This document shows, one piece after another, positions 1-8,822 of a stretch of 64,000 nt of DNA. Source of the stretch: an uncultured Bacteroidales bacterium (GTDB taxonomy: Bacteria; Bacteroidota; Bacteroidia; Bacteroidales; Bacteroidaceae). Location: NCBI GenBank assembly GCA_902787555.1, contig CADAGO010000003.1, positions 1 through 64,000 of the forward strand. The letters run 5' to 3'. The position numbers and the translations under genes were made by a program. The notes below the pieces were generated by a model. That model did not search any database. It was not told where the DNA came from and saw only the letters and a program-made list of their open reading frames with translations. Position 1 is the stretch's first letter. The number at the start of each line of letters is the position of its first letter.

Positions 1-60
1 TTAGCCGTCTACCCTCGCATGTTTCTTTGGGGATTGTTAATAGTAAGCGTTAACCTAGTG

Positions 61-92
61 CAAAGATACAAAATTTTTTCTTATTTTCCAAA
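61..92 (-). promoter_or_regulatory. Bacteroidetes-type promoter firing leftward out of the window
   Basis: On the minus strand TTTG (89-92) is followed after 20 bases by TATCTTTG (61-68), a full match to the Bacteroidetes -33/-7 consensus. Transcription would start near position 54 and leave the window. No open frame begins in the remaining bases (the only ATG meets a stop after three codons), so the gene lies beyond the left edge. The rest of 1-145 shows nothing else. Confidence 0.6.
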
Positions 93-145
93 CTTTTTGC
101 AGGAAAAAGGCAAATATTGAACACCCTCTTTTTGATTTTTTTGAA

Positions 146-2446
146 TCAGAGGGTCATACTTGGGCGCATGACATCGTGACCTTTCACACTCTGTGTTTTT
201 GACTGTGAGTAAACTGCGGAGCAACGGATATCATCGACATGTGCTGCGAAGTGAATTTGGTACTTGCCTGATGGGGTTTCCCATGCCTGTGTTGCTTCAT
301 TGTAGGAGGCGAGGTCGTAGGTGGTGACACGCATGGTGAGGGTCTGGCTTTCGCCTGGTTGCAACTGACGAGTTTTGGCGAATGACTTCAACTCGCGCAC
401 TGGTTTTGTGAGTCCTCCTGCAGTAGCCGACACATATAGCTGAACGGCTTCCTTTCCTGCTACAGCACCTGTGTTGGTGATGGTGACAGTAGCTTCAAAT
501 CCTCCCTTTGTGGCCTTGACCTTGGGGTTGCTATATGCGAAGGTTGTGTAGCTGAGTCCATAGCCGAAGGGGTAGGAGACTGCTTTGTGCTGGGTGCTGA
601 AATAGCGATAGCCAACATCGAGTCCTTCACGATGGAGGGTGAAGTCACGGAATTCGGTCTTCCCATTGACGGGCGTTCCTGCCGGACGAGCATTGGGGAA
701 GTTGGCGCTTGAGGGAAGGTCCATCAGGTTGACAGGCCATGTCATCGAGAGTTTACCCGATGGATTTTCCTTGCCTGTCAGAACATCGGCAACTGAATAG
801 CCTCCCTCCTGACCTGGCTGCCAAGCCAGAAGAATGGCATCGGGCTTTGTTTTCCACGATGCAGTTTCGATTACGTTACCCATATTGAGTACGACCACCA
901 CGCGTTTGTTGGCCTGATGGAAGGCTGCACATACGTCGTCGATTAGTTGCTGTTCCACATCGCTCAGCTTGAAGTCGTTTGCTTCCTGACGGTCGGAACC
1001 TTCGCCTGCCTGACGGCCGATGGTGATGATGGCAATGTCGGATTCTTGTGCCTGAGCATTAATGACGTTCCGGCTGACGGGCATCTCGTCGAGTTTGGGT
1101 GTACCCCAGAACCATCCTCTGCGGGACGATCCTGCTGCTGCAACGCTTGCCTGGTATTCTTTATAGCTTTTATAGACTTTGGACAGTTTTTCGTTAACAG
1201 TGAGTCCTGCTTCGTTCAGACCTGTCATCATATCGATGGTATATGCTTTGTTGACATCGCCCGAACCTGTACCGCCTGCTATGAAGTCGTATGAGGTGAC
1301 ACCAAAGACCGACACTTTCTGTATGCCTTTCATTGGAAGGGTATTCTGTTCGTTCTTCAGCAGCACCATGCCTTCAGTAGCACTCTTACGGGTAATAGAT
1401 GCATGAGCCTTCAGATCGGGCTTATTAGAGAACTGATAGCCTTTGAAACTTGGTGTCTTGACGATATATTGTAGGATGCGACGTACGCAGATGTCGAGGT
1501 CGCTTTCCTTGAGATCGCCGCTTTGTACCTTGTTGATTATATCCTGTGTCTGATTGGCAGCTCCTGGCTCCATGAGGTCGTTTCCTGCCTTAATCTGTGC
1601 AGCTGTGTTGCGAAGTCCGGTCCAGTCGGTCATAACGATGCCTTGGAAACCCCATTCATCGCGCAGAATAGTTGTGAGCAATTCGCGGTTTTCCTGGGTA
1701 AATGGACCGTTCAGACGGTTGTAGGATGACATGATGGTCCATGGCTTGGCTTCGCGTACGGCAATCTCAAAACCTTTGAGATAGATTTCACGCAGTGTGC
1801 GCTGTGTCATCACTTCGTCCACTCCCATGCGGTTGGTCTCCTGTGAGTTGCCGGCAAAGTGTTTCATTGATGTTCCCACTCCTTGACTCTGCACCCCGCG
1901 CACGTATGCTGCAGCAATCTTACCTGTGAGCAGAGGGTCTTCGGAATAGTATTCGAAGTTACGTCCGCAAAGTGGAGAACGGTGTATGTTCATTCCTGGG
2001 GCAAGGAGTACGTCGCAGCCGTATTCCAGCACTTCGTTGCCGATACACTTACCGACCTCCTCGACCAGTTCTTGATTCCAGGTACAAGCGAGTGCTGTAC
2101 CTACAGGGAAACCGGTACAGTAGTAGGTGTTGTTGTCGTTCTGACGGGTAGGGGAGATGCGTACGCCAGCAGGTCCGTCGGTGAGTACTGTGGACGGTAT
2201 ACCCAGACGTGGGATGGCTTGTGTGTTGCCTGCTGCTCCCGGTACCTGATGGGAATGACCGCCTATCATGCCGTTCGCCTGGTTGGAAGCTGCCTGACGA
2301 TTCGAACCGACTACCAGAGTGGCCTTTTCTTCAAGCGTCATAGCTTTCAGTACTTCATCAATGTTGTTTGCCTTAAGGGTAATTTGGGCAGAAAGATTCA
2401 TCGCTGCCAAGAACAGCAATGTGGGTATGAATAATAATCGTTTCAT
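146..2446 (-). CDS. Secreted GH3 beta-glucosidase-like glycoside hydrolase
   Basis: A 766-residue family 3 glycoside hydrolase, the usual length for a three-domain secreted enzyme. It should release terminal beta-linked sugars (glucose or xylose) in the periplasm or at the surface. An open frame runs 63 codons further upstream, but the start MKRLLFIPTL at 2446 gives a clean signal peptide (about 20 residues ending LSA) and avoids overlap with efp. Visible: the GH3 N-domain with KHF at about 195-197 and the nucleophile Asp274 in VMTDWTG, the C-terminal alpha/beta domain, and a fibronectin-III-like tail with the family motif FPFGYGLSYT-like (YPFGYGLSYTTF). It follows efp by about 90 bases with a terminator hairpin between them. 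I see no TAnnTTTG promoter in that gap, so it may rely on read-through or a weak promoter. Exact substrate cannot be read from sequence. Confidence 0.93.
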   Translation of the reverse strand: MKRLLFIPTLLFLAAMNLSAQITLKANNIDEVLKAMTLEEKATLVVGSNRQAASNQANGMIGGHSHQVPGAAGNTQAIPRLGIPSTVLTDGPAGVRISPTRQNDNNTYYCTGFPVGTALACTWNQELVEEVGKCIGNEVLEYGCDVLLAPGMNIHRSPLCGRNFEYYSEDPLLTGKIAAAYVRGVQSQGVGTSMKHFAGNSQETNRMGVDEVMTQRTLREIYLKGFEIAVREAKPWTIMSSYNRLNGPFTQENRELLTTILRDEWGFQGIVMTDWTGLRNTAAQIKAGNDLMEPGAANQTQDIINKVQSGDLKESDLDICVRRILQYIVKTPSFKGYQFSNKPDLKAHASITRKSATEGMVLLKNEQNTLPMKGIQKVSVFGVTSYDFIAGGTGSGDVNKAYTIDMMTGLNEAGLTVNEKLSKVYKSYKEYQASVAAAGSSRRGWFWGTPKLDEMPVSRNVINAQAQESDIAIITIGRQAGEGSDRQEANDFKLSDVEQQLIDDVCAAFHQANKRVVVVLNMGNVIETASWKTKPDAILLAWQPGQEGGYSVADVLTGKENPSGKLSMTWPVNLMDLPSSANFPNARPAGTPVNGKTEFRDFTLHREGLDVGYRYFSTQHKAVSYPFGYGLSYTTFAYSNPKVKATKGGFEATVTITNTGAVAGKEAVQLYVSATAGGLTKPVRELKSFAKTRQLQPGESQTLTMRVTTYDLASYNEATQAWETPSGKYQIHFAAHVDDIRCSAVYSQSKTQSVKGHDVMRPSMTL

Positions 2447-2486
2447 GATATAAAAGTAAAAAGGAATAAGAAAATGATATTGTAGT

Positions 2487-2519
2487 AAAAAAGCACTCAG
2501 GGCATGCCTTGAGTGCTTT
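2487..2519 (-). terminator. Intrinsic terminator after efp
   Basis: A nearly perfect 30-base palindrome (arms AAAGCACTCA and TGAGTGCTTT) is followed on the minus strand by a T run. It lies between the efp stop and the GH3 start. Confidence 0.8.
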
Positions 2520-2537
2520 GTGGGTGGATTAGGCAAA

Positions 2538-3107
2538 TTACTTACGTGAAACGTAACTGCCGTCTCGAGTGTCAACCTCGATAAGGTCGCCTTCGTTGAT
2601 GAAGAGTGGAACACGGATTTCCACACCTGTCTCAAGAGTTGCTGGCTTGGTAGCGTTGGTAGCAGTATCGCCCTTGAGTCCAGGTTCGGTGTAGGTCACC
2701 TTGAGAACAATCTTCACTGGTGCCTCAGCGGTGAGGATAGCACCTGTCTGATCATCGATAGATGCCATTACCATGGTTTCGCCTTCCTTGAGGAAGTCAC
2801 CACCTGTGATGAGGTCCTTGTTGATGTTAATCTGCTCGTAGGTTTCTGTATTCATGAACACCATGTCGGCTCCTTCTTTATAAAGGTACTGGAACTGCTG
2901 GTGCGAAACGGTTACGTCGTCGAGCTTTGCTGATACAATCCAAGTACGTTCGAGCACTCGTCCGTCTTCTACATTACGAAGTTTGGTAATCATAACAGTG
3001 TTGCCTTTTCCTGGTTTCTTGTGAAGGAAGTCGATAACTACCCAAATTTTGCCATCATCGAGGCGGAGGCAAACGCCTTTCTTAATGTCTCCTGCTAATA
3101 TAGCCAT
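2538..3107 (-). CDS. efp: Translation elongation factor P
   Basis: A 189-residue EF-P, normal length. EF-P binds the ribosome between the P and E sites and relieves stalling at polyproline stretches. The three beta-barrel (KOW-like, OB, OB) layout is recognisable: the N-terminal loop KKPGKGN carries the conserved Lys34, the residue modified or inserted near the peptidyl-transferase centre in other bacteria. The C-terminal signature VPLFINEGDLIEVDTRDGSYV matches the family. The gene has its own promoter (3203-3233) and a terminator after the stop, so it is probably mainly monocistronic. It is divergent from rpmH. Confidence 0.97.
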   Translation of the reverse strand: MAILAGDIKKGVCLRLDDGKIWVVIDFLHKKPGKGNTVMITKLRNVEDGRVLERTWIVSAKLDDVTVSHQQFQYLYKEGADMVFMNTETYEQININKDLITGGDFLKEGETMVMASIDDQTGAILTAEAPVKIVLKVTYTEPGLKGDTATNATKPATLETGVEIRVPLFINEGDLIEVDTRDGSYVSRK

Positions 3108-3202
3108 AATCTCATTTAGTATTTAAAAATTATACAATTTCCGATTTATTTTAAAATAGGCATTTCTTCATTTTCTGAATAACACTTGCCCTAAATCGAA
3201 TG

Positions 3203-3233
3203 CAAAATTAGGTGTTTTTCGCAAAATAACAAA
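3203..3233 (-). promoter_or_regulatory. efp promoter
   Basis: Minus-strand TTTG (3230-3233), 19 bases, then TAATTTTG (3203-3210), 96 bases upstream of the efp start. Good match to the Bacteroidetes consensus. Confidence 0.65.
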
Positions 3234-3259
3234 AAAAGTAAGCAAAAAACAGCGAATTC

Positions 3260-3291
3260 TTTGGTCGATTTATTTAAAATCACTAATTTTG
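3260..3291 (+). promoter_or_regulatory. rpmH promoter
   Basis: TTTG (3260-3263), 20 bases, TAATTTTG (3284-3291), upstream of rpmH. It lies back to back with the efp promoter. Confidence 0.65.
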
Positions 3292-3347
3292 CACGCTGTT
3301 TGTGCAAAGTAACGAACGATATATGAAAATTCAAATAAGATAAAGCA

Positions 3348-3515
3348 ATGAAAAGAACATTCCAACCACACAATCGTAAGAGAATTAACAAGCATGGATT
3401 CCGTCAGCGTATGACAACTAAAAATGGTCGCCGTGTATTGTCAATGCGTCGCAAGAAAGGACGTAAGTCTCTTACAGTATCAAGCGAGAATCACGGAAAG
3501 TAAATCCGAGGTGAG
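3348..3515 (+). CDS. rpmH: 50S ribosomal protein L34, with frameshifted C-terminus
   Basis: A small gene encoding L34: start [12 protein letters not shown], then NKHGFRQRM and [19 protein letters not shown], all family signatures. In frame, the protein continues after LTV as [11 protein letters not shown] and stops at 3513-3515 (55 residues). If one T of the TT at 3480-3481 is dropped, the tail becomes SSENHGK with a stop at 3502-3504 (51 residues). That resembles the usual Bacteroidales ending (SDEYNGK-like, from memory). A one-base insertion or a sequencing error is therefore likely at this point. A weak hairpin with a T-rich tail around 3528-3567 could be its terminator. Confidence 0.9.
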
Positions 3516-3660
3516 CTGATAAGAAATAAGGTGGAAATCCAATAAATAAGGGTTTTCTCCTTTTTCTTTTATATAGATACCCAAATGCTTATCCGACTTG
3601 ACGAAAACCGAACGAAACAACACTTTTTTTGCATTTTTTTTGTTTTTTTTTCAGATTTTG

Positions 3661-3691
3661 TTTGGTTGTACATTTTTTCTTATTATATTTG
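3661..3691 (+). promoter_or_regulatory. Promoter of the 184-residue secreted protein
   Basis: TTTG (3661-3664), 19 bases, TATATTTG (3684-3691), 46 bases before the start codon. Confidence 0.65.
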
Positions 3692-3737
3692 CGCTACAAT
3701 TGATATGAGTGAACAACAAACCTAAACTTATTGAGTT

Positions 3738-4292
3738 ATGAAAAGAACACTATTATTACTATTGGTAATGCTATCGACAATGATGGCATCTGCGCAGATT
3801 TCGCACGAAGTATTCGGTATGCCGCTTGGAGCAGAAGAGCAGAAAGTTTTTGAAGCTTGGAACGAAGAAGGCGTGAAGTATGAGCGCTCGGGCGAATTCA
3901 GAGACATGTACCACATCAAATCAAAAAATGAGAACCGTAAACCTACTCCTACATCTATTGATGTGATTTTTGTGAATCACAGGCTGTTCATTGCACGCTA
4001 CACCTATCCAAAGGATCACTTTCAAACTGTATGCGAGTTGCTGAACATGGCTTACGGTAAATGCCTAAGAGCTGATGAGGACGAGATGAAGATCTATTAT
4101 GATGACAAGACGAATCAGTTCATCAACATCAACATCTATGGTGACAACACCGTCTTGAGCTATGGTATCAATCTGGCTCCACCACAGCCAAACCGCGGTC
4201 CGTTTGGAAGACCAGGAGGAATATTCGGTGGACGCTCAAATCAGAATCAACCTCAGACGCCACGTCAGTTCCCACCTCAGCAGCAACAATAA
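3738..4292 (+). CDS. Secreted hypothetical protein with Pro/Gln-rich tail
   Basis: 184 residues with a signal peptide (MKRTLLLLLVMLSTMMASAQ). The first 140 residues form a compact alpha/beta-looking domain beginning SHEVFGMPLG. The last 40 residues are low complexity, rich in Pro, Gln, Asn and Gly, and end in four Gln. I do not recognise the family. It stands alone between its own promoter and a bidirectional terminator. Likely periplasmic or outer-membrane-associated; function unknown. Confidence 0.75.
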   Translation: MKRTLLLLLVMLSTMMASAQISHEVFGMPLGAEEQKVFEAWNEEGVKYERSGEFRDMYHIKSKNENRKPTPTSIDVIFVNHRLFIARYTYPKDHFQTVCELLNMAYGKCLRADEDEMKIYYDDKTNQFININIYGDNTVLSYGINLAPPQPNRGPFGRPGGIFGGRSNQNQPQTPRQFPPQQQQ

Positions 4293-4302
4293 GCGTAAAA
4301 TA

Positions 4303-4328
4303 AAGGAGGATGCACCTGCATCCTCCTT
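4303..4328. terminator. Bidirectional terminator
   Basis: Perfect 12-bp stem (AAGGAGGATGCA) with a CC loop between the convergent secreted-protein gene and the porin gene, followed by T-rich sequence on both strands. Confidence 0.8.
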
Positions 4329-4350
4329 ATTGTTTATTATTACTTAATTA

Positions 4351-5367
4351 TTAGAATTTCACGTAAGCTTGAATGTCGAAACTGTTGTAGTTCTTATCGA
4401 GTTCAAGACGAGCGTGAGTGAAGGTGTAGTTTGCCTGTAGTTGCAGATACTTGCAAGGACGATAGTTGAGAGCGAGTCCATAGTTGGTCTTGGTACTGTC
4501 CCAGTGTTTGCTGCTACGATATACATCCCAACGTCCGTAAAGCTTGAACTGGCTGTTGAGAGGCGCTCCTACGAGTGCATACCATCCGTCTGCGTTCTCG
4601 TCACCGATGTATTCGGCACGTGCTGACCAATCGCTCTCATATTGCATACCTGCCGACCAACGCTTGCGGTCGAGCGTTTGTCCTGCATTGTTCACATAGT
4701 CGCCTGTCCAGCCGTAGATACCAAGCAAAAGGTCTTTGATCGGCTCTGCCCACACTCCTGCAAGGAGGTCCTTGCGTTTGTTTTTATCTGAGTGGTTCAC
4801 TCCCTGACCAGTGTAAACACCTGCATGGTAGTGAAGAAGTTTATGGTCACCTTGTGGCACGAGATCACCGCTGATAGCAAGTCCCACATCACGTCCGTGA
4901 CTAAGTTGCTCACCTACGATATCGGCATAGCCTCCGATGAATGAAACACACTGTGAATAGGTGCCGAATCCGATGTCCATGGGATGATAGGGGTTCTCAA
5001 AGGTAAAGGCACGTTTCTGTTGTCCGAGTTTCACCTTGAACTCAGGGAATTTCTGCCATTCAATCCAGGCATCTACGATGTGTGGCCCGCTTTCCTTGGC
5101 AGTCCCAGCCACACCAGTGTATTCGAGTTGCAGCATATAGGCATAGTCGAGAACCTTACCTGCTACATGCATACGCGCTGAACGTGCTGCAAAATCTACC
5201 TTTGCGTCTTTTGCCTTGTTGTCGGTCCATCCGCCTTGGGTAATGACACATCCTCCAAGAGTGAACGAATTGATTAAATCTTGTTTTGCTTGTTCTGCCA
5301 GATTATTCTGAGCAGAAAGTGTCATAGCCGTAGCGAATACGGCAGTTGAAATGATGATTTTCTTCAT
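4351..5367 (-). CDS. Phosphate-selective porin O/P-type outer membrane protein
   Basis: 338 residues from MKKIIISTAVFATAMTLSAQ, a clean signal peptide; an upstream in-frame start would overlap argD. The sequence matches the OprO/OprP-type porin family: alternating beta-strand pattern, GGYADIVGEQ, YPCKYLQLQANY-like strands, and a terminal strand ending in Phe, as expected for BAM-inserted barrels. It forms a trimeric-type channel, probably for anions, though the true substrate in Bacteroidales is unknown. It starts only 16 bases after the argD stop with no promoter between, so it looks like the last gene of the arginine operon. Confidence 0.8.
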   Translation of the reverse strand: MKKIIISTAVFATAMTLSAQNNLAEQAKQDLINSFTLGGCVITQGGWTDNKAKDAKVDFAARSARMHVAGKVLDYAYMLQLEYTGVAGTAKESGPHIVDAWIEWQKFPEFKVKLGQQKRAFTFENPYHPMDIGFGTYSQCVSFIGGYADIVGEQLSHGRDVGLAISGDLVPQGDHKLLHYHAGVYTGQGVNHSDKNKRKDLLAGVWAEPIKDLLLGIYGWTGDYVNNAGQTLDRKRWSAGMQYESDWSARAEYIGDENADGWYALVGAPLNSQFKLYGRWDVYRSSKHWDSTKTNYGLALNYRPCKYLQLQANYTFTHARLELDKNYNSFDIQAYVKF

Positions 5368-5383
5368 GGTCGTGTTTAATTTG

Positions 5384-6514
5384 TTATAGTAAAACATTTT
5401 TGAATCTTTGGATGAAGTCGTCTGCATCGGCTTTGGTGAGACAAAGTGGGGGAAGCAGACGTATTACATTTGTGCCGCTACAGCCGGTGAAACAATGCTG
5501 CTCCTTGACCAAGCGTGTGCGGATTTCCTTGTAGGGCATATCGAGTTCTACTCCAATCATCAGACCCACTCCACGAGTATCTAATACGTGTGGCAGTTGT
5601 TCTTCCTTCAGTCTCTCTATCAAGTATTCGCCCACGATGCGTGCGTTCTCTACAAGCTGTTCGTCCTCCATCACATCAAGTACAGCCAATGCAGCCGTGC
5701 AAGCGAGGTGGTTGCCGCCAAAGGTGGTTCCTAACTGTCCATAAACGGCCTTGAACTTCGGTGAGATGAGGAGTCCGCTCATGGGGAATCCGTTACCGAT
5801 ACCTTTGGCTACAGTGATGAGGTCGGGCTTGATATTTAAGTGCTGATGAGCGAAGAACTTACCAGAACGTCCGTAGCCGCATTGGATTTCGTCGCATATA
5901 AGAATCGTATTGGTCTCGTCGCAAAGCTGACGTAGTCCTTGCATGAACTCCTTGTTCACCATACGGATGCCGCCTACACCCTGTATGCACTCGATGATGC
6001 AAGCACACACATCACCTTTCTCAATTTCGGTGCGCCATGCATTGAGGTCGTTGAGTGGTAGATAAGTGACATGACCGTTATCGTTGATAGGAGCGATGAT
6101 TTTCGGATTGTTAGTCACTTCGACTGCCAAAGATGTGCGTCCATGGAATGCCTTCTCGAGCGAAAGAATGCGTGTCCGCCCATTGTAGAAGGATGCCAGC
6201 TTCATGGCATTTTCGTTAGCTTCAGCACCTGAATTGACGAGAAACAGACTATAGTCCTCATATCCACATGCTTTCCCTAGACGCTGTGCGAGTTGTTGCT
6301 GCAAAGGGTTAATAACAGAGTTGCTATAAAATCCAAGCTTGTTGAGCTGACGGGTCATCATGTCGATGTAGTGAGGATGACAGTGTCCGATGCTGATGAC
6401 AGCATGTCCACCATAGAGGTCGAGATATTCCTGACCTGTTTCATCCCACACCTTACAACCTTTGCCACGATCGATAGCGATATCGAATAATGGATAAACG
6501 TCAAATAGATTCAT
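5384..6514 (-). CDS. argD: Acetylornithine (or succinylornithine) aminotransferase
   Basis: 376 residues, class-III PLP aminotransferase. It converts N-acylglutamate semialdehyde to N-acylornithine with glutamate as amino donor. Visible: GGHAVISIGHCHP, the glycine-rich NSGAEANENAMK phosphate-binding region, DEIQCGYGRSG, and the PLP lysine in TVAKGIGNGFPM. Bacteroides uses succinylated intermediates in arginine synthesis, so the acyl group here may be succinyl. Lies in the arginine operon between argC (59 bases upstream) and the porin. Confidence 0.93.
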   Translation of the reverse strand: MNLFDVYPLFDIAIDRGKGCKVWDETGQEYLDLYGGHAVISIGHCHPHYIDMMTRQLNKLGFYSNSVINPLQQQLAQRLGKACGYEDYSLFLVNSGAEANENAMKLASFYNGRTRILSLEKAFHGRTSLAVEVTNNPKIIAPINDNGHVTYLPLNDLNAWRTEIEKGDVCACIIECIQGVGGIRMVNKEFMQGLRQLCDETNTILICDEIQCGYGRSGKFFAHQHLNIKPDLITVAKGIGNGFPMSGLLISPKFKAVYGQLGTTFGGNHLACTAALAVLDVMEDEQLVENARIVGEYLIERLKEEQLPHVLDTRGVGLMIGVELDMPYKEIRTRLVKEQHCFTGCSGTNVIRLLPPLCLTKADADDFIQRFKNVLL

Positions 6515-6573
6515 TGCGTTTTATTTCTTATTTTGTTTTGTGATTCCGTTATACGTCATTACTTGATTGCAAT

Positions 6574-7539
6574 CTAGAAGGCTGAGGCTTTTAGCATCAG
6601 ACCTGCTTTCTCATCCAGCCTGAACATGAGATTCATGTTCTGTACTGCCTGACCTACGGCACCCTTGAGCAGGTTGTCGATGATGGAAGTGATGACGAGT
6701 TTGTTGTCAAATTGGTCGATGTGGAGCAGACACTTGTTGGTGTTGACCACTTGTTTCATATCGAGCGGACTGTCTACATAATGCGTGAATGCAGCATCTT
6801 GGTAGAAGGCTTTATAGAGCGATACTGCATCGATGTCGGTCTTGTCGAGTCTGACAACCTCTGTACAGAAGATTCCACGAGTGAAGTTGCCTCGATAGGG
6901 GATGAAGTCGATGCTGGCGTCGAGCTGACCCTGCAACTCCTTTAGCGACTGCCGTATCTCATGCAGATGTTGGTGGGTAAACACCTTATAAATACTGAGG
7001 TTGTCGCTACGCCATGAGAAATGGGTGGTTGAACCAGGTTTCTGTCCCGCACCTGTTGAGCCTGTAATTGCATTCACAGACACGTCGTGAGTCAGTAGTC
7101 CTGCTTTTGCTAAGGGGAGAAGCCCCAACTGAATGGCGGTAGCAAAGCATCCGGGATTAGCTAAATGGCTGCACTTGATGATTGCATCGCGATGAATTTC
7201 AGGAAGCCCATACACGAAGTCATGATTGCCACGAATGCGGAAATCCTGTGCGAGGTCAATAATCTTTACATTGTCTGGCACGGAATGTTCCTGCAAGAAA
7301 GCTTCGCTCTTGCCGTGTCCGAAACAGAGGAAGATGACGTCGACCTTATCGAATGCATACTCGCTTGTGAATTGCAGGTCGCAATCGCCATACAGTCCTT
7401 CGTGTACCTCACATACCTTATTGCCTGCGTTCGATTCACTGTTGGCAAATACAATCTCAGCTGATGGGTGATTGGTCAGCAGTCTGATCAATTCGCCACC
7501 CGTATAACCCGCTGCGCCAAATATTCCGACTCTTACCAT
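6574..7539 (-). CDS. argC: N-acyl-gamma-glutamyl-phosphate reductase
   Basis: 321 residues. NADPH-dependent reduction of N-acylglutamyl-phosphate to the semialdehyde. The start MVRVGIFGAAGYTGGEL at 7539 begins with the Rossmann GxxGYxG motif. A longer frame would overlap argG, whereas this start sits one base after the argG stop. Catalytic Cys is visible in NPGCFATA, and the family motif SGAGQKP-like appears as STGAGQKPG. Third biosynthetic gene of the operon. Confidence 0.95.
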   Translation of the reverse strand: MVRVGIFGAAGYTGGELIRLLTNHPSAEIVFANSESNAGNKVCEVHEGLYGDCDLQFTSEYAFDKVDVIFLCFGHGKSEAFLQEHSVPDNVKIIDLAQDFRIRGNHDFVYGLPEIHRDAIIKCSHLANPGCFATAIQLGLLPLAKAGLLTHDVSVNAITGSTGAGQKPGSTTHFSWRSDNLSIYKVFTHQHLHEIRQSLKELQGQLDASIDFIPYRGNFTRGIFCTEVVRLDKTDIDAVSLYKAFYQDAAFTHYVDSPLDMKQVVNTNKCLLHIDQFDNKLVITSIIDNLLKGAVGQAVQNMNLMFRLDEKAGLMLKASAF

Positions 7540-7540
7540 A

Positions 7541-8743
7541 TTATCTTTCTTCGTTAGGGTGAGCCAGATAATATGCACGGAGTGGGGTAGAGGTCACTTT
7601 GATGAATCCCTTTGCATCTTCGCTGGTCCAAGCCTTTGCTGTCTCGCCATATTCGCCGAGCTTGTTCTTCACTAGGTCGTTAGGTGAGTCCACTCCAACG
7701 GTTTGGAACATGAGCGGACGTAGTTCGAGGGTTACCTCACCTGTAACGTTGCGCTGAGAGCTGGTGAGCATTGCTTCCATATCGGGCATCACTGGTTCCA
7801 GATACTGGCTTTCATGGAGGAACATTCCATACCAGTTGCTGATTTGGTCTTTCCAGTATTGCTGCCATTTCGACAGAGTGTACTTCTCCAAGAAACGGTG
7901 GGCACCGATGATGAGCATAGGAGCTGCAGCTTCGAAGCCTACACGTCCTTTGATGCCGATGATGGTATCTCCCACATGGCAGTCACGTCCGATACCGTAT
8001 GCCGCACCGATCTCCTCAACAGCCTGGATGGCTTTCACCTTATCGTCGAAATGCTTGCCATTAACGGAGCAGATTTCTCCTTTCTCAAAACCCAGTTTCA
8101 GTAGTTCGGGACCTTCTTTGGTGGGGTGTTTCAAGTAGGCAGATTCTGGCAGTCCTTGTGTCGAGTCGAGAATCTCACCTCCACAGATACTAGTGCCCCA
8201 CAGACCTACGTTGTAGCTGTACTTTAGTTTGGCAAAATCTGCTGCAAACCCATTTTTGTTCAGGTAGTCAATCTCTTCCTGACGACTGAGGTTCCCGTCG
8301 CGAGTCAGGGTAATGATTTCTACACCTGGAGCCATCACGAGGAAGGTCATGTCGAAACGGATCTGGTCGTTTCCTGCACCGGTACTACCATGCGCGATAG
8401 CCGAAGCGCCAATCTCTTTTGCATAGCGGGCGATAGCCAGTGCTTGGAATATACGCTCAGAACTTACGGAGATGGGGTAGCAATTGTTGCGAAGCACATT
8501 ACCAAACACCATGTATTTCAGGCTTTTCTCGTAGTACTCTTGTGTTACATCAAGTGTGACATATTTCGTTGCGCCCAATTTGTAGGCGTTTTCTTCGTTT
8601 GTCTTGAGTTGTGCTGCACTGAATCCGCCTGTATTGGCGCATGCTGCATGAACTTCATACCCTTTTTCTTTGGCAAGATACATTACCGTGTAACTTGTGT
8701 CCAAACCGCCGCTGAATGCGACGACAACTTTTTTCTTTTCCAT
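7541..8743 (-). CDS. argG: Argininosuccinate synthase
   Basis: 400 residues, full length. Joins citrulline and aspartate with ATP to give argininosuccinate. The N-terminal pyrophosphatase-type P-loop AFSGGLDTSY (residues 9-18) is present, as are HGSTGAGNDQIRF and the SICGGEI region. Separated from the GNAT gene upstream by 80 bases holding degenerate repeats of CTCTAAACTTT-like words. Confidence 0.96.
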   Translation of the reverse strand: MEKKKVVVAFSGGLDTSYTVMYLAKEKGYEVHAACANTGGFSAAQLKTNEENAYKLGATKYVTLDVTQEYYEKSLKYMVFGNVLRNNCYPISVSSERIFQALAIARYAKEIGASAIAHGSTGAGNDQIRFDMTFLVMAPGVEIITLTRDGNLSRQEEIDYLNKNGFAADFAKLKYSYNVGLWGTSICGGEILDSTQGLPESAYLKHPTKEGPELLKLGFEKGEICSVNGKHFDDKVKAIQAVEEIGAAYGIGRDCHVGDTIIGIKGRVGFEAAAPMLIIGAHRFLEKYTLSKWQQYWKDQISNWYGMFLHESQYLEPVMPDMEAMLTSSQRNVTGEVTLELRPLMFQTVGVDSPNDLVKNKLGEYGETAKAWTSEDAKGFIKVTSTPLRAYYLAHPNEER

Positions 8744-8822
8744 ATATTGTGTTATTTATTTCTTTAAACTCTAAACTTTAAACTCTCAACTCTAAACTTT
8801 CTACTCTCAACTTTACCCCCTT

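Noticed and set aside
2447..2635. 63-codon N-terminal extension of the GH3 enzyme
   Set aside because: It would place a signal peptide internally, cross the efp terminator and overlap the efp coding end.
3191..3391. 66-codon frame on the minus strand
   Set aside because: It covers the back-to-back efp and rpmH promoters and the start of rpmH; no family resemblance.
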